Shown here: one piece after another, positions 1 through 8,964 of the stretch
Numbering within the stretch: position 1 is the first letter of the stretch
Layout of the letters: each line of letters starts with the position of its first letter
Source: an uncultured Bryobacteraceae bacterium
GTDB taxonomy: Bacteria > Acidobacteriota > Terriglobia > Bryobacterales > Bryobacteraceae
Assembly: GCA_938027685.1 (NCBI GenBank)
Contig: CALJAM010000018.1
Location: 1-64,000 of the forward strand
Reading direction: 5' to 3'
DNA: 64,000 nucleotides
Notes under the pieces: generated by a model
What the model was told of the DNA's origin: nothing
The model's input: the letters and a program-made list of their open reading frames with translations, nothing else
Database searches by the model: none
Position numbers and translations under genes: made by a program

Positions 1-1
1 G

Positions 2-877
2 GAAACCGGCAAACTGCTGCGTCGCGTCATCGGAGAGCACATCGAGATCCGCCTGGAGCTGGAGCCCGACGCGGGCAATGTGCGGGTAGATCCGACCCAG
101 CTCGAGCAGGTGCTTTTGAATCTGGCGCTCAATGCGCGGGACGCCATGACGGCCGGCGGACTGCTGACCCTCCGGACGGCACGGATGGATCTGGACGCTC
201 GGCCGATCGAGGGCACGGGCGAGCTGTTGACCGGGCCGTACGTGATGCTCGCGGTCGAGGACACCGGTCACGGGATGGACGAGACGACCCGTCGCCGCAT
301 TTTCGAGCCGTTTTTCAGCACAAAACCATTGAGCGAAGGCGCGGGTATGGGCCTGGCCGTGGTTTACGGCATCGTCCGGCAGCATGGCGGCGCCATCGAG
401 GTCGAAAGCGCGCCGGGCCGAGGTAGCGTTTTCCGCGTCTTCTTGCCTCGGGTCCAGGAAGCGGCGCAGGCGACGATAAACCGATTAACGGACGGCAAGC
501 CGCTAGGCCACGAGACGCTCTTGCTGGTCGAAGACGAAGCCCAGGTGCGGCGCATGACCCGCCTGTTGCTGGAAGGGTTGGGTTACAGGGTTCTGGAGGC
601 GGCCGATCCGGCCGCGGCCGAAGAGATCTGTCGCAGCTACGAAGGCCCAATCCACCTGCTGGTGACGGACGTCGTCATGCCGCAAACCAGCGGGCGGCGG
701 CTGGCTGAGGTTCTTACGCACCTGCGGCCGGACCTCAAGGTGCTCTACCTTTCAGGTTATAGCGATAACGAGATCGCGCGCGCCGGTGTCCTCGATGAGC
801 GCCTGAATTTTCTACCCAAACCTTTCACGGTGGAAGCGCTGGCCACGAAGGTGCGAGAAGTGCTCGACGGCGGGTAA
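2..877 (+). CDS. Hybrid sensor histidine kinase, C-terminal part (HATPase + receiver)
   Basis: This gene enters from outside the window, so its sensor and phospho-acceptor His are not visible. Counting from the first visible codon, the ATPase domain shows the N-box (LEQVLLNLALNARD, about residues 34-47), the G1 box (VEDTGHGMD), the F box (FEPFF) and the G2 box (GAGMGLAVVYGI). A receiver domain follows at about residues 170-285, with the phospho-acceptor Asp in LVTDVVMP and the conserved Lys in FLPKPF. The order is that of a hybrid kinase in which the kinase can phosphorylate its own C-terminal receiver. There is no DNA-binding output domain, so the signal must pass to another protein. The input stimulus cannot be inferred. 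Confidence 0.9.
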   Translation, partial: ETGKLLRRVIGEHIEIRLELEPDAGNVRVDPTQLEQVLLNLALNARDAMTAGGLLTLRTARMDLDARPIEGTGELLTGPYVMLAVEDTGHGMDETTRRRIFEPFFSTKPLSEGAGMGLAVVYGIVRQHGGAIEVESAPGRGSVFRVFLPRVQEAAQATINRLTDGKPLGHETLLLVEDEAQVRRMTRLLLEGLGYRVLEAADPAAAEEICRSYEGPIHLLVTDVVMPQTSGRRLAEVLTHLRPDLKVLYLSGYSDNEIARAGVLDERLNFLPKPFTVEALATKVREVLDGG

Positions 878-906
878 CCGGCCAGCGCCCGGACCGGGAG
901 TGTGGC

Positions 907-1635
907 ATGGCCGCTGCCATGGTGCGGATCGGCACCTCCGGCTGGCACTACCCTCACTGGCGCGGGGTCTTTTATCCGGCCACGATTTCGCCTTCTGAAT
1001 ATCTTCGGTATTATTCCCGTTATTTCGATTCGGTCGAAATCAACAATTCCTTTTACCGGCTCCCTGCCCCATCCACGCTAATGCTTTGGAAAGAAACCGT
1101 ACCCCGCGATTTTCTGTTTGCAGTGAAGGCCGGCCGTTATATTACGCATCGCAAAAAGCTGAAAGATCCCGCGCAGACGACCGCACGCTTTTTGCGAACG
1201 ATCCGGGCGTTGGGAGAGACCTTGGGGCCCGTCCTTTTCCAGTTGCCGCCGCGCTGGCGCGCCGATCCAGAGCGCCTGGACGCGTTTCTGGCCGCTCTGC
1301 CCAAGGATCTGCGGTATGCCTTCGAGCTGCGCGATCCGAGCTGGTTCGTGCCGGAGGTCGAGGAAGTGCTGAGGCGCCACGGGGCCGCCTTTTGCATATA
1401 TGAGTTCGACTGGCGTCTATCGCCGCTTACGGTCGCCGCCGATTTCGTCTACGTGCGCCTTCACGGACCGGGGGGCGCCTACCGCGGGCGATACGGACGG
1501 CGAGGACTCAGGCCTTGGGCGGAGCGCATCCGGCGCTGGCGCGCAGAGGGTCTTGCGGTTTACATTTACTTCGACAACGACGAAGCGGGCTACGCGGTGC
1601 AGGACGCGCAGACGCTGCGCGAGATGATCGCCTGA
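907..1635 (+). CDS. DUF72 family protein
   Basis: The 242-residue protein begins with the family hallmark RIGTSGWHYPHWRGVFYP and continues with EINNSFYRLP, FLFAVKAGRYITH and a C-terminal YIYFDNDEAGYAVQDA, all typical of DUF72 (YecE-like) TIM-barrel proteins. The length is normal. The ATG at 907 is preceded by a GGGAG motif at a usable distance; a second in-frame ATG at 919 (MVRIGTSGW) would match the common family start. The biochemical function of DUF72 is not established. It lies between a kinase and purN on the opposite strand, so the neighbours give no clue. Confidence 0.9.
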   Translation: MAAAMVRIGTSGWHYPHWRGVFYPATISPSEYLRYYSRYFDSVEINNSFYRLPAPSTLMLWKETVPRDFLFAVKAGRYITHRKKLKDPAQTTARFLRTIRALGETLGPVLFQLPPRWRADPERLDAFLAALPKDLRYAFELRDPSWFVPEVEEVLRRHGAAFCIYEFDWRLSPLTVAADFVYVRLHGPGGAYRGRYGRRGLRPWAERIRRWRAEGLAVYIYFDNDEAGYAVQDAQTLREMIA

Positions 1636-1643
1636 GGCTCGGC

Positions 1644-2252
1644 TTACTCGGGCAGGATACGTACTCGCCTCCCTTCGATGCGCCAGCGGCCCGAAAGCAC
1701 GATTCTGATGGCCTCGGTGTAGATGCGGTGCTCCTCCTTGAGAATGCGGGCCGAAAGCGTCTCGACGGTATCGTCCTCGAGAACCGGGACCGCAGCCTGG
1801 ATAATGATGGGACCGTGATCCAAATATTCGTCCACGAAGTGCACGGTGCAACCCGTGATCTTGACCCCGTGCTCGAGCGCCTGCGCCTGCGCGTCCAGCC
1901 CCGGGAAGGCGGGCAGCAGAGAAGGGTGAATATTGAGGATCTGGAAGGGAAACTCGCGCACGAACCAGGCGCTCAAAATGCGCATGAAGCCGGCTAGGCA
2001 GATCAGATCCACGCGGCAACGGCGGAGCTCTTCGGCCAGCATGCGGTCGTAGACCTCGCGGTCCAGGCCTTTGGAGGGAATGCAGACCGCATGCAGGCCT
2101 CTCTGCCGCGCGATTTCAAGACCACGGGCTTCGGGCCGGTTCGAGATGACCACGGCGATTTCGGCGTCCAAGCGGCCGGCGTCGATGTTATTGGCGATGG
2201 CCTCGAAGTTGGAGCCTCGTCCGGAAAGGAGGATTCCCAGGCGCTTCTTCAT
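1644..2252 (-). CDS. purN: Phosphoribosylglycinamide formyltransferase
   Basis: PurN transfers a formyl group from 10-formyl-THF to GAR, the third step of de novo purine synthesis. The 202-residue protein shows the N-terminal LGILLSGRGSNFEAI, the formate/folate region LAGFMRILS, INIHPSLLPAFPG (with the catalytic His) and the later CTVHFVDEYLDHGPII containing the catalytic Asp. The length is standard. The start codon overlaps the stop of purM by four bases (ATGA at 2249-2252), so the two are translationally coupled. Confidence 0.97.
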   Translation of the reverse strand: MKKRLGILLSGRGSNFEAIANNIDAGRLDAEIAVVISNRPEARGLEIARQRGLHAVCIPSKGLDREVYDRMLAEELRRCRVDLICLAGFMRILSAWFVREFPFQILNIHPSLLPAFPGLDAQAQALEHGVKITGCTVHFVDEYLDHGPIIIQAAVPVLEDDTVETLSARILKEEHRIYTEAIRIVLSGRWRIEGRRVRILPE

Positions 2253-3304
2253 CGGTAAAGAACTCGTGCGCTTTCGCCCCGCGGTTGCCGGACCGCGCGG
2301 CCGATGACCCAGTAATTCTCACCCAAACGGTTCAGCAGCCGGCAGGCTTCGCGAAGCCTCCGCGCGGGAACCGCTACGATCATTCCCACGCCCAGATTGA
2401 ACGTGCGGCGCCAGTCGTCCTCGGGCACGTTGCCCAAACGGCGGAGCAGTTGAAAGATGGCGGGCGGAGTCCACGAGGCGGTATCGATTTCCGCCGCAAG
2501 CCCCCTCGGCAGCATGCGCGGCGTGTTGTCGGTGATGCCGCCGCCTGTGATGTGGGCCGCGCCGCGCAGCAGGGACTTGGAGTGCAGCGCCCGCAGCGCC
2601 TCGCGGTAGCTGCGATGGACTTTGAGCAGCTCCTGACCCACGGTGCAGCCGAGTTCGGGAAGGTACGTATCGACGCGGTAGCCGGCGACCTCGAAAAGCA
2701 GCTTACGCGCCAGCGAATAGCCGTTGGTGTGTAATCCCGTCGAGGCCAGCGCGATGAGGGGATCGCCCGCGCGGATCGAGCGCCCGGTCACCAAGCGTTC
2801 CCGCTCCACCGCGCCCACGATGAAGCCGGCCAGATCGTAATCGCCGGGCGCATACAAGCCCGGCATCTCGGCCGTTTCGCCGCCGATTAGGGCGCAACCG
2901 TTGGACCGGCAACCGCGGGCGAGGCCCTCGAAAACTTGGCGCGCGACGCCGACATCGAGCTTGCCGGCGGCAAAGTAATCGAGGAAAAACAGGGGATCGG
3001 CGCCGAGCACGGCGATATCGTTGACGCAGTGATTGACGAGGTCCTCGCCCACGGTGTCGTGGCGGCCCGCCATGACGGCGACCTTGAGTTTGGTGCCCAC
3101 ACCGTCGGCGGAAGCCACCAGCACGGGGCGGCGGTAGCGCGAGAGGCGATACGCGGCGCCGAAGCTCCCGATGCCGGCCAACACCGCCGGGGTAAAGGTG
3201 CGAAGGGCGAGCCGGTGCACCGCCGCTACCGCGCGATCGGCCTCGGCGATATCGACTCCCGCGTCCTTGTACCGGATCGGCTGCGATCGGGGGCCGGAGG
3301 GCAT
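2249..3304 (-). CDS. purM: Phosphoribosylformylglycinamidine cyclo-ligase (AIR synthetase)
   Basis: PurM closes the imidazole ring of FGAM using ATP, giving AIR. The protein shows YKDAGVDIAEADRAV at the start, then VASADGVGTKLKVA, the metal/ATP region NHCVNDIAVLGADPLFFLDY, GGETAEMPG and HITGGGITDNTPRML. The reading frame is open back to 3373, but the ATG at 3304 gives 351 residues, the usual size, and places the conserved YKDAG motif near the N-terminus. The upstream extension is low-complexity and overlaps the promoter of the divergent aldo/keto reductase. It forms an operon with purN. Confidence 0.96.
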   Translation of the reverse strand: MPSGPRSQPIRYKDAGVDIAEADRAVAAVHRLALRTFTPAVLAGIGSFGAAYRLSRYRRPVLVASADGVGTKLKVAVMAGRHDTVGEDLVNHCVNDIAVLGADPLFFLDYFAAGKLDVGVARQVFEGLARGCRSNGCALIGGETAEMPGLYAPGDYDLAGFIVGAVERERLVTGRSIRAGDPLIALASTGLHTNGYSLARKLLFEVAGYRVDTYLPELGCTVGQELLKVHRSYREALRALHSKSLLRGAAHITGGGITDNTPRMLPRGLAAEIDTASWTPPAIFQLLRRLGNVPEDDWRRTFNLGVGMIVAVPARRLREACRLLNRLGENYWVIGRAVRQPRGESARVLYR

Positions 3305-3362
3305 CGAGCTATCCAGTATAAAGGGCGCGGAGGCGGCCAAGCTTGCGCGGACGCCGCCGACG

Positions 3363-3397
3363 TATAATTTCAAAGACGCACGCTGCCTTCAGGCAGC
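3363..3397 (+). promoter_or_regulatory. Perfect -10 box and 5'-leader hairpin of the aldo/keto reductase
   Basis: TATAAT at 3363-3368 is an exact sigma-70 -10 hexamer about 50 bases before the ATG at 3418. No convincing -35 is seen. Downstream, GCTGCC-TTCA-GGCAGC (3382-3397) forms a 6-bp stem with a 4-base loop inside the predicted leader, just before the ribosome site GGGAGAAG. Confidence 0.5.
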
Positions 3398-3417
3398 AAA
3401 CTGGGAGAAGAACAACG

Positions 3418-4269
3418 ATGAAACGACGTGAATTTCTGCGAACGGGTCTCGGAGCCGCAGGCTGGATGGCGTTGGGCGGAACAAGCCGCGCCAGCGAGAC
3501 CAGAAAAGCTCAGGACGTAGTCTACCTGGGCCCGGACAAGGTGCGTTTGTCGCGCCTGGCTATTGGAACAGGGACCAAAGGCGGCAGCATCCAGCGGCAG
3601 CTCGGCCTGGAGGGGCTGGCCGATCTGCTCCACTTCGGATACGATCAGGGCCTGTTTTTCTGGGACACCGCCGACGGCTACCGGACCCACCCGCACGTGC
3701 GCGAGGCGCTTAAGCGCGTACCCCGCGAGAAAGTCACCATCATGACCAAGACCCGGGCGCGCACGGCGGATCAGATGCGGGCCGATCTGGACCGGTTCCG
3801 CAAGGAGCTCGATACGGACTACCTCGATATCGTCTTGCTGCACGCCGTCACCAATCCGAACTGGCCGGAGGAGCGGCAGGGGGCGATGGAGGTGCTGACC
3901 GAAGCGCGCGAGAAAGGCCTCGTGCGCACCCACGGGGTCTCCTGCCATTCGCTGGCGGCGCTGGAGACGGCGGCGCGAACGCCCTGGGTGCACGTGGATC
4001 TGGCCCGCATCAATTTCGCCGGCCTGCTGATGGACGCTGAGCCGGAAACGGTGGTGCCGGTGCTGCGACGCATGAAGGCAGCGGGCAAGGGCATCATCGG
4101 CATGAAGATCCTGGGCGAGGGCGGGCTGAGCGACCGAGTCGATCAGGCTCTGCGCTACGCACTCTCGCTGGATTGCATCGACTGCTTCACCATCGGCCCC
4201 GCCAACCGCGATGAGCTGGCGGATCTGATCCGTCGGATTCCCGCGGCGTCGGCGGCCAAGGCGGCGTGA
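3418..4269 (+). CDS. Tat-exported aldo/keto reductase
   Basis: The protein (283 residues from the ATG at 3418) starts with a twin-arginine signal, MKRREFLRTGLGAAGWMALG. The mature part is an aldo/keto reductase barrel: LSRLAIGTGTKGG, FFWDTADGYRTHPHVREAL (the Asp and Tyr of the AKR active site), VTIMTKTRAR (catalytic Lys), DYLDIVLLHAV and HGVSCHSLAAL. It is expected to reduce or oxidise a sugar or carbonyl compound with a nicotinamide cofactor, in the periplasm if the Tat signal works. The frame is open further upstream, but the start was placed at the ATG with GGGAGAAG before it and the Tat motif immediately after. It ends 3 bp before the convergent S41 gene. Confidence 0.88.
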   Translation: MKRREFLRTGLGAAGWMALGGTSRASETRKAQDVVYLGPDKVRLSRLAIGTGTKGGSIQRQLGLEGLADLLHFGYDQGLFFWDTADGYRTHPHVREALKRVPREKVTIMTKTRARTADQMRADLDRFRKELDTDYLDIVLLHAVTNPNWPEERQGAMEVLTEAREKGLVRTHGVSCHSLAALETAARTPWVHVDLARINFAGLLMDAEPETVVPVLRRMKAAGKGIIGMKILGEGGLSDRVDQALRYALSLDCIDCFTIGPANRDELADLIRRIPAASAAKAA

Positions 4270-4272
4270 GGC

Positions 4273-6561
4273 TCAGCGCGCCTCGCCTACGCCGCGGGCG
4301 CGCGGTCCCGTTAAGCCAAGCATCTCCAGAGCCGCATCCAGCACTTCATCGCGGCCCGCGCGCACGCCTTCGAGCGACGGCTTGACTTCCAGGTCCGGAC
4401 GGAGGCCCACGCGCTGAAGTTGCGATCCGTCGGGTAGCAGCACCTCCTGGCCTGAAAAGCTCACTGACAGGCCGCCTGGCAAGGCGAGCCGCGTGACGTC
4501 GCCGTTGGCGCCCGCACTGGCGCTGCCTACCAGGCGTGCTCCGGCAGCCCGCAGAAAAAGAGCCGCGTGCTCGGCCTGGCTCAGCGTGCGTTCGTCGATC
4601 AGCACGACCGCGTCGCCCCGGAACTTCTCGCCCTCGAATTCGGGCAGGTACTGATAAAACTCCCATGCGGCGTCCAGCGTCTCGACGTCTCCGGCGCGGC
4701 CCTCGGGGAAAAGCACGAGCGGCCGGCGGAAGCGAGCTGCGACAATCCCGGGACGTGCAGCCAGCCTCGGGGCGATCAACCAGCCCGTTCCCTGAGGGTA
4801 GCCGCGCAGGTCGAAGACGATGGCGCGAGCCGACCTGAGCGAATGAAACATTTCCTCGACTTTTTGTGGAGTCAGGCGTTCCAGATCGACGTAGCCGATC
4901 CCGCCTGCGAGCAGCGTCCAGATGGGCCCGGAGCGCCAGGGTGGGCGGCGCGTTTGGCTGCGGCGCGGCAATCGCAAGGTACGGATCCGGCCCGCCGCGT
5001 CGCTCACGGTCAGCTCCGCAGTTGTGCCGGGCGGACCGTCGAGCCAGCGTTCCATGACCAGAGCATCCAAGGATTGCGGCGTAGAGGCGGAAAGGTAGCG
5101 CGTGAGGCGGCGGATGCGCTGGTCCGCGGGCTCGCCGTCCACGGCGAGGATTTCATCCCCCGAGGAGAGTCCGGTCTCGCGCTCCACGCGGCCGTCCGGG
5201 AATCGCCAGACCACGGGTTTGCCTTCGACGATGCGCGTGCGCACCGGCGGTGCGGCCGTACCGAAGCAGTCCGCGAGTGCGCGACCGGTGACGACCGCAT
5301 GGGTATCGCCGAGGTGCGCCGTCATCTCGGCGATGGCCAGCGCGTACTCGCGGGCGTCGGCAGCCTGGAGCAGCCGCGGGATGGCCTCGACGAAGACAGC
5401 ATCCCAGTCGCGGGTCATCAGACGGCGGTAGGCGAAGAAATACCGAACGGCAGCCCATAGGCGGAAGCCGGCCAACAGGCGCACGGCCAAGGAGGGATAT
5501 TCCGGCTGGGCGTAAGCGCTCTCCGGACGTGGTGCGCTCCACGGAGGCGGTTTCTCGCGCTCCGGCCGGCCGGCGTGCGCAGGACGGCGGGCGAGTTCGA
5601 GCGCGGCCTGGAGGGCCTCCTCCGACGCTTGTTTGGGCAGCGTGAGATCAGGCACAAGACCCGTGGAGCCGTCCTCGTAAAGCAACTCGCTTGTACGCAG
5701 CAGAACCTGGACCCCGTCGGCAAGCGTCAGGCGGTGTCTTTCGACGAGCCCGCCCTCCGAAACGCTTCCCTGCGCCACGATCCAGGCATGCCCGGCAGCC
5801 TGCAGGGCTGCAGCGATGGGCGGCAGCAGCGACGAGTCATCCACAAGGAACACGATGGGCTTGGATCGAGAGGACGGGCGTGGCTCGAGCACCGTCCCGT
5901 CGCGCACGTACCAGGCTGCGTGGTAGAAGATGCTGCCACCGGGCGCGGAAGGCGGCAGGCCGGAGTAGATCCGCGAGCGATGGGCAGGTGCGCGCAGGGG
6001 CGCGAATTGTAGGAGTTGGTTCAGGCCGCTCCCCTGGAAGAACATTCCGACGATGGCGGGCGCCCGCAGCTGCCAGAGGTCGTGCCCGCGCAGATCGAAG
6101 ACCACGGCTTCGGCCTGGAGCCACTGTGGGATGAAGGACGTCGGGCCCGAGGCCGCTTCCCTGCCCTCCGGCAGCGTTCGAGGATTCACAGTGATGACCA
6201 GGACGTTGTCGGCGGTCATCCGTGCGAGCGGTGCGACGGAGGCCGGGCGGATTTGCGTCACGTCGAGCACACGAGTGGCCGGATCGCCCAAAGCATCGAG
6301 CATTCGCTGGACGGCGACGGCATACTCCCTCGCATCGCGCGCCTCGATCACCCGCGGCACCGCAGCGAGCAGAGCAGCGTCCCAGTCTATGTTTCGCCAG
6401 GCCAGCCAGGGATGGAAATACTTTGCGGCAGCCCAAAGACGGCCAAGGCCCGCGAGACGCTCGATGCAGGGTGCATGGCGTGCGCAATCCATGGCGTTGC
6501 GCGGCGGCAGCGACCCAATCAGCGCTAGGGCCCAAGCGATCGTAAGCAGGCTCGTTCCCAT
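4273..6561 (-). CDS. Secreted S41 family peptidase with internal duplication
   Basis: This 762-residue protein has an N-terminal signal peptide (LLTIAWALALIGSLPP) and two homologous halves. Each half begins with a helical S41 N-domain (LWAAAKYFHPWLAWRNIDWD in half 1; LWAAVRYFFAYRRLMTRDWD in half 2) and contains VVFDLRG/IVFDLRG followed by the peptidase fold. Only the second half has a PDZ-like stretch (GLSSGDEILAVDGEPAD) and the likely nucleophile region ERTLSQAEHAALF plus GSASAGANGDV. The equivalent first-half segment reads DDSSLLPPIAAAL and lacks the serine. It is therefore probably a protease whose N-terminal repeat is non-catalytic. Substrate unknown. Confidence 0.85.
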   Translation of the reverse strand: MGTSLLTIAWALALIGSLPPRNAMDCARHAPCIERLAGLGRLWAAAKYFHPWLAWRNIDWDAALLAAVPRVIEARDAREYAVAVQRMLDALGDPATRVLDVTQIRPASVAPLARMTADNVLVITVNPRTLPEGREAASGPTSFIPQWLQAEAVVFDLRGHDLWQLRAPAIVGMFFQGSGLNQLLQFAPLRAPAHRSRIYSGLPPSAPGGSIFYHAAWYVRDGTVLEPRPSSRSKPIVFLVDDSSLLPPIAAALQAAGHAWIVAQGSVSEGGLVERHRLTLADGVQVLLRTSELLYEDGSTGLVPDLTLPKQASEEALQAALELARRPAHAGRPEREKPPPWSAPRPESAYAQPEYPSLAVRLLAGFRLWAAVRYFFAYRRLMTRDWDAVFVEAIPRLLQAADAREYALAIAEMTAHLGDTHAVVTGRALADCFGTAAPPVRTRIVEGKPVVWRFPDGRVERETGLSSGDEILAVDGEPADQRIRRLTRYLSASTPQSLDALVMERWLDGPPGTTAELTVSDAAGRIRTLRLPRRSQTRRPPWRSGPIWTLLAGGIGYVDLERLTPQKVEEMFHSLRSARAIVFDLRGYPQGTGWLIAPRLAARPGIVAARFRRPLVLFPEGRAGDVETLDAAWEFYQYLPEFEGEKFRGDAVVLIDERTLSQAEHAALFLRAAGARLVGSASAGANGDVTRLALPGGLSVSFSGQEVLLPDGSQLQRVGLRPDLEVKPSLEGVRAGRDEVLDAALEMLGLTGPRARGVGEAR

Positions 6562-6617
6562 GTCCCCGCGACTTTGCCAAGTTGTATGATAGCCGCGACG
6601 GAGGACGGCAACGCATC

Positions 6618-7922
6618 ATGGAGAAACTCGCCATCGAAGGGGGACCCAAGGCGGTCACCAACAGGCTCACCATGTGGCCGCAATTCGACGAGAAGGCCAT
6701 CCAGGCCGTAGTGGAGGTATTGCGATCGGGCAAGGTGAATTACTGGACGGGGCGCAAAGGCATGGAGTTCGAGCAGAAGTTCGCGGAGTGGCAGGGCAGC
6801 CGCTACGCCATTGCCGTCTCCAGCGGCACGGCGGCGCTGCACGTGGCTCTGAGCGCACTGGGTATCGGCCCGGGTGACGAAGTCATCGTGCCCAGTTACA
6901 CGTTCATCGCCACCAGCTTTGCCGTCGTGCAGGCGGGCGCGATTCCGCGGTTTGCCGACGTGAATCTGGAAGACCATTGCATCAGCGTGGAGTCGGCCGA
7001 GAAGCTGGTGAACGAGCGCACGCGCGCGATCATCCCCGTGCACCTGTACGGCAACGTCTGCGACATGGATCCCATTCTCGAGTTCGCCCGCAAGTACAAC
7101 CTGTGGGTGATCGAGGATAACGCCGAGGCCTTCGGAGGCGTGTACAAGGGCAGGAAGACCGGCACACTGGGGCACATCGCGGCCTGCAGCTTCTGTCAGA
7201 ACAAGACCTTCACCACCGGGGGCGAGGGCGGGATGGTCACGACCGACGACGAAGAGCTGGCCTGGCAGGCGCGCAGCTTCCGCGATCATGGCTACGACGT
7301 CAAGGAGCGGCTGAATCTGTTGGAGCTGGAGCAGAAGCTGCCTTACATTCACAACATGGTCGGCTGGAACTACCGCATGACCGAGATGCAGGCGGCCGTC
7401 GGGCTGGCCGAGCTCGAACGCATGGACAACTGGAACCTGCCCACACGACGCCGCAACGCCTACATTCTGATCAATGCCCTGCGCCAGCGGCCCGAGTACG
7501 TGCGTTTCTTTCCCGTCGACACGCCCGAGCGGCAGAACGGCTGGTACGTGCTGGCCTTTTCGCTCGAGATCGAGAAGATGAATTGCACCATCAAGCAGTT
7601 CGTGGATGCGGCGGTGGCGGAGGGCGCGCCGTGCTGGAAGGTCTTCTGGCCTCAGTGTCATACCGAGCGGGCTTTCCAGGAGCACAATGCCTTCGGGCGT
7701 TCGAAATTCCCCTTCCGCTCGCGCGAATACACGAATCCGGAAAGCGTGGACTACGGCAAGGTCGAAGTGCCGAACGCGCTCTGGCATGAGACCCACACCT
7801 TCACCTGCTTCGCCTACCCCACGTTCAGCGAGGAGGACATGCATCAAATTGCGCGGGCGCTCCTGAAGGTGATCGACGCGTACGCGAAGCGGCCCGCGAT
7901 GGTGGGGGGCGCGGATGTCTGA
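6618..7922 (+). CDS. DegT/DnrJ/EryC1/StrS family PLP aminotransferase
   Basis: 434 residues from the ATG at 6618. Family motifs are LAIEGGPKAV at the start, AVSSGTAALHVALSALGIGP (PLP phosphate binding), EVIVPSYTFIAT, VIEDNAEAFGG (cofactor Asp) and CSFCQNKTFTTGGEGGM with the Schiff-base Lys in NKT. Such enzymes transaminate keto-sugars or keto-cyclitols. The closest look is to the longer subgroup that includes inosose aminotransferases and AHBA synthase-like proteins, an impression from motif spacing. The stop overlaps the start of the next gene by 8 bp, so it leads a three-gene operon for an amino sugar or amino-cyclitol. Confidence 0.92.
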   Translation: MEKLAIEGGPKAVTNRLTMWPQFDEKAIQAVVEVLRSGKVNYWTGRKGMEFEQKFAEWQGSRYAIAVSSGTAALHVALSALGIGPGDEVIVPSYTFIATSFAVVQAGAIPRFADVNLEDHCISVESAEKLVNERTRAIIPVHLYGNVCDMDPILEFARKYNLWVIEDNAEAFGGVYKGRKTGTLGHIAACSFCQNKTFTTGGEGGMVTTDDEELAWQARSFRDHGYDVKERLNLLELEQKLPYIHNMVGWNYRMTEMQAAVGLAELERMDNWNLPTRRRNAYILINALRQRPEYVRFFPVDTPERQNGWYVLAFSLEIEKMNCTIKQFVDAAVAEGAPCWKVFWPQCHTERAFQEHNAFGRSKFPFRSREYTNPESVDYGKVEVPNALWHETHTFTCFAYPTFSEEDMHQIARALLKVIDAYAKRPAMVGGADV

Positions 7923-8964
7923 ACGGCGAGTCGCTTGGGGCGTCATTGGCTCGGGAGGCATAGCCCTAAGGCGCACAATTCCCGAAGGGATTGTTCCGGC
8001 TGAAAACGCGCGCCTGATGGCGGTCTACGACGTCAACCAGGACGTCAACCGGGAGGTGGCCCAGCGCTTCGGGGCGTTTGCGGCCGGAAGCCTCGCGGAG
8101 TTGCTGGCCGCGGAGGTAGAGGCCGTCTACGTGGCTTCGCCGGTGTTTGCCCATCGCGAGCAGGTGACGGCCTGCGCGCGGGCGGGAAAGCACGTCTTGT
8201 GCGAGAAGCCGCTCGGCCGGACGGTGGCGGAGGCCGAAGAGATGGTCCGAGCCTGCCGCGATGCGGGCGTTCTGTTAGGAACGGGTTTCATGATGCGTTT
8301 TCACGCCCAACATCGGGCGGCGCTCACGCTGGTTCGCGAAGGCCGGCTCGGTCGGCCGGTCTACGCGCGCGCCCAGCTTTCCTGCTGGTATCCGCCCGTC
8401 GAGGGCGCATGGCGGCAGGATCCGGCCTTGGGCGGCGGCGGTTCGCTCATGGACATGGGCGGGCATTGTCTGGACCTGCTCGAGATGTTTTTCGGGCGGG
8501 TGCAGCGGGTGAGTTGCTTTACGAGCCGCGCCGTGCATGCCTACGCCGTCGAGGACGGCGCTACCGTGATGCTCGAGTTCGCCAACGGGGCGCTGGGAAC
8601 GGTCGACGTTTTCTTCTCGATTCCGGACGAAGCCAGCGACAACGTGCTCGAGCTTTACGGCTCACAAGGCTCGATCCTGGCGCGGGGCACCATCGGCCAG
8701 GGGAGCGCGGGTTTCATGAGGGCGCGGCTGCGCGGCGCCGAGGCCGGCTACGACGCGCAGCAGCGGCGGGAGTCGGCGGGCGGCATCGAGATCGCGCCGG
8801 AGCCGGTGAACATCTATCGGGCCGAGATCGAGGAGTTCAGCCGCGCGGTGCTGGAGGGGCGAGAGCCGCCCGTCAGCGGCGAGGACGGCTTGAGAAATCA
8901 GCGACTGCTTGCCGCCTGCTATGAATCCGCGCAAACGGGCAAGACTGTGGAGGTGGGATCATGA
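7915..8964 (+). CDS. Gfo/Idh/MocA family oxidoreductase
   Basis: 349 residues with the NAD-binding Rossmann start [18 protein letters not shown], the family EKP motif in [18 protein letters not shown] and the C-terminal domain [20 protein letters not shown] (with the His of the substrate pocket). Members oxidise or reduce a hydroxyl of a sugar, cyclitol or nucleotide sugar. Here it lies between an aminotransferase (8-bp overlap) and a NagB-like protein (4-bp ATGA overlap). It therefore plausibly makes the keto group that the aminotransferase converts to an amine, or interconverts the product. Confidence 0.92.
   Translation: MSERRVAWGVIGSGGIALRRTIPEGIVPAENARLMAVYDVNQDVNREVAQRFGAFAAGSLAELLAAEVEAVYVASPVFAHREQVTACARAGKHVLCEKPLGRTVAEAEEMVRACRDAGVLLGTGFMMRFHAQHRAALTLVREGRLGRPVYARAQLSCWYPPVEGAWRQDPALGGGGSLMDMGGHCLDLLEMFFGRVQRVSCFTSRAVHAYAVEDGATVMLEFANGALGTVDVFFSIPDEASDNVLELYGSQGSILARGTIGQGSAGFMRARLRGAEAGYDAQQRRESAGGIEIAPEPVNIYRAEIEEFSRAVLEGREPPVSGEDGLRNQRLLAACYESAQTGKTVEVGS

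Noticed and set aside
6525..7976. 483-codon open frame on the minus strand
   Set aside because: It lies opposite the aminotransferase gene, whose family motifs are unmistakable; the antisense translation is His/Gly/Leu-rich with no motif, as expected from GC-rich codon bias.
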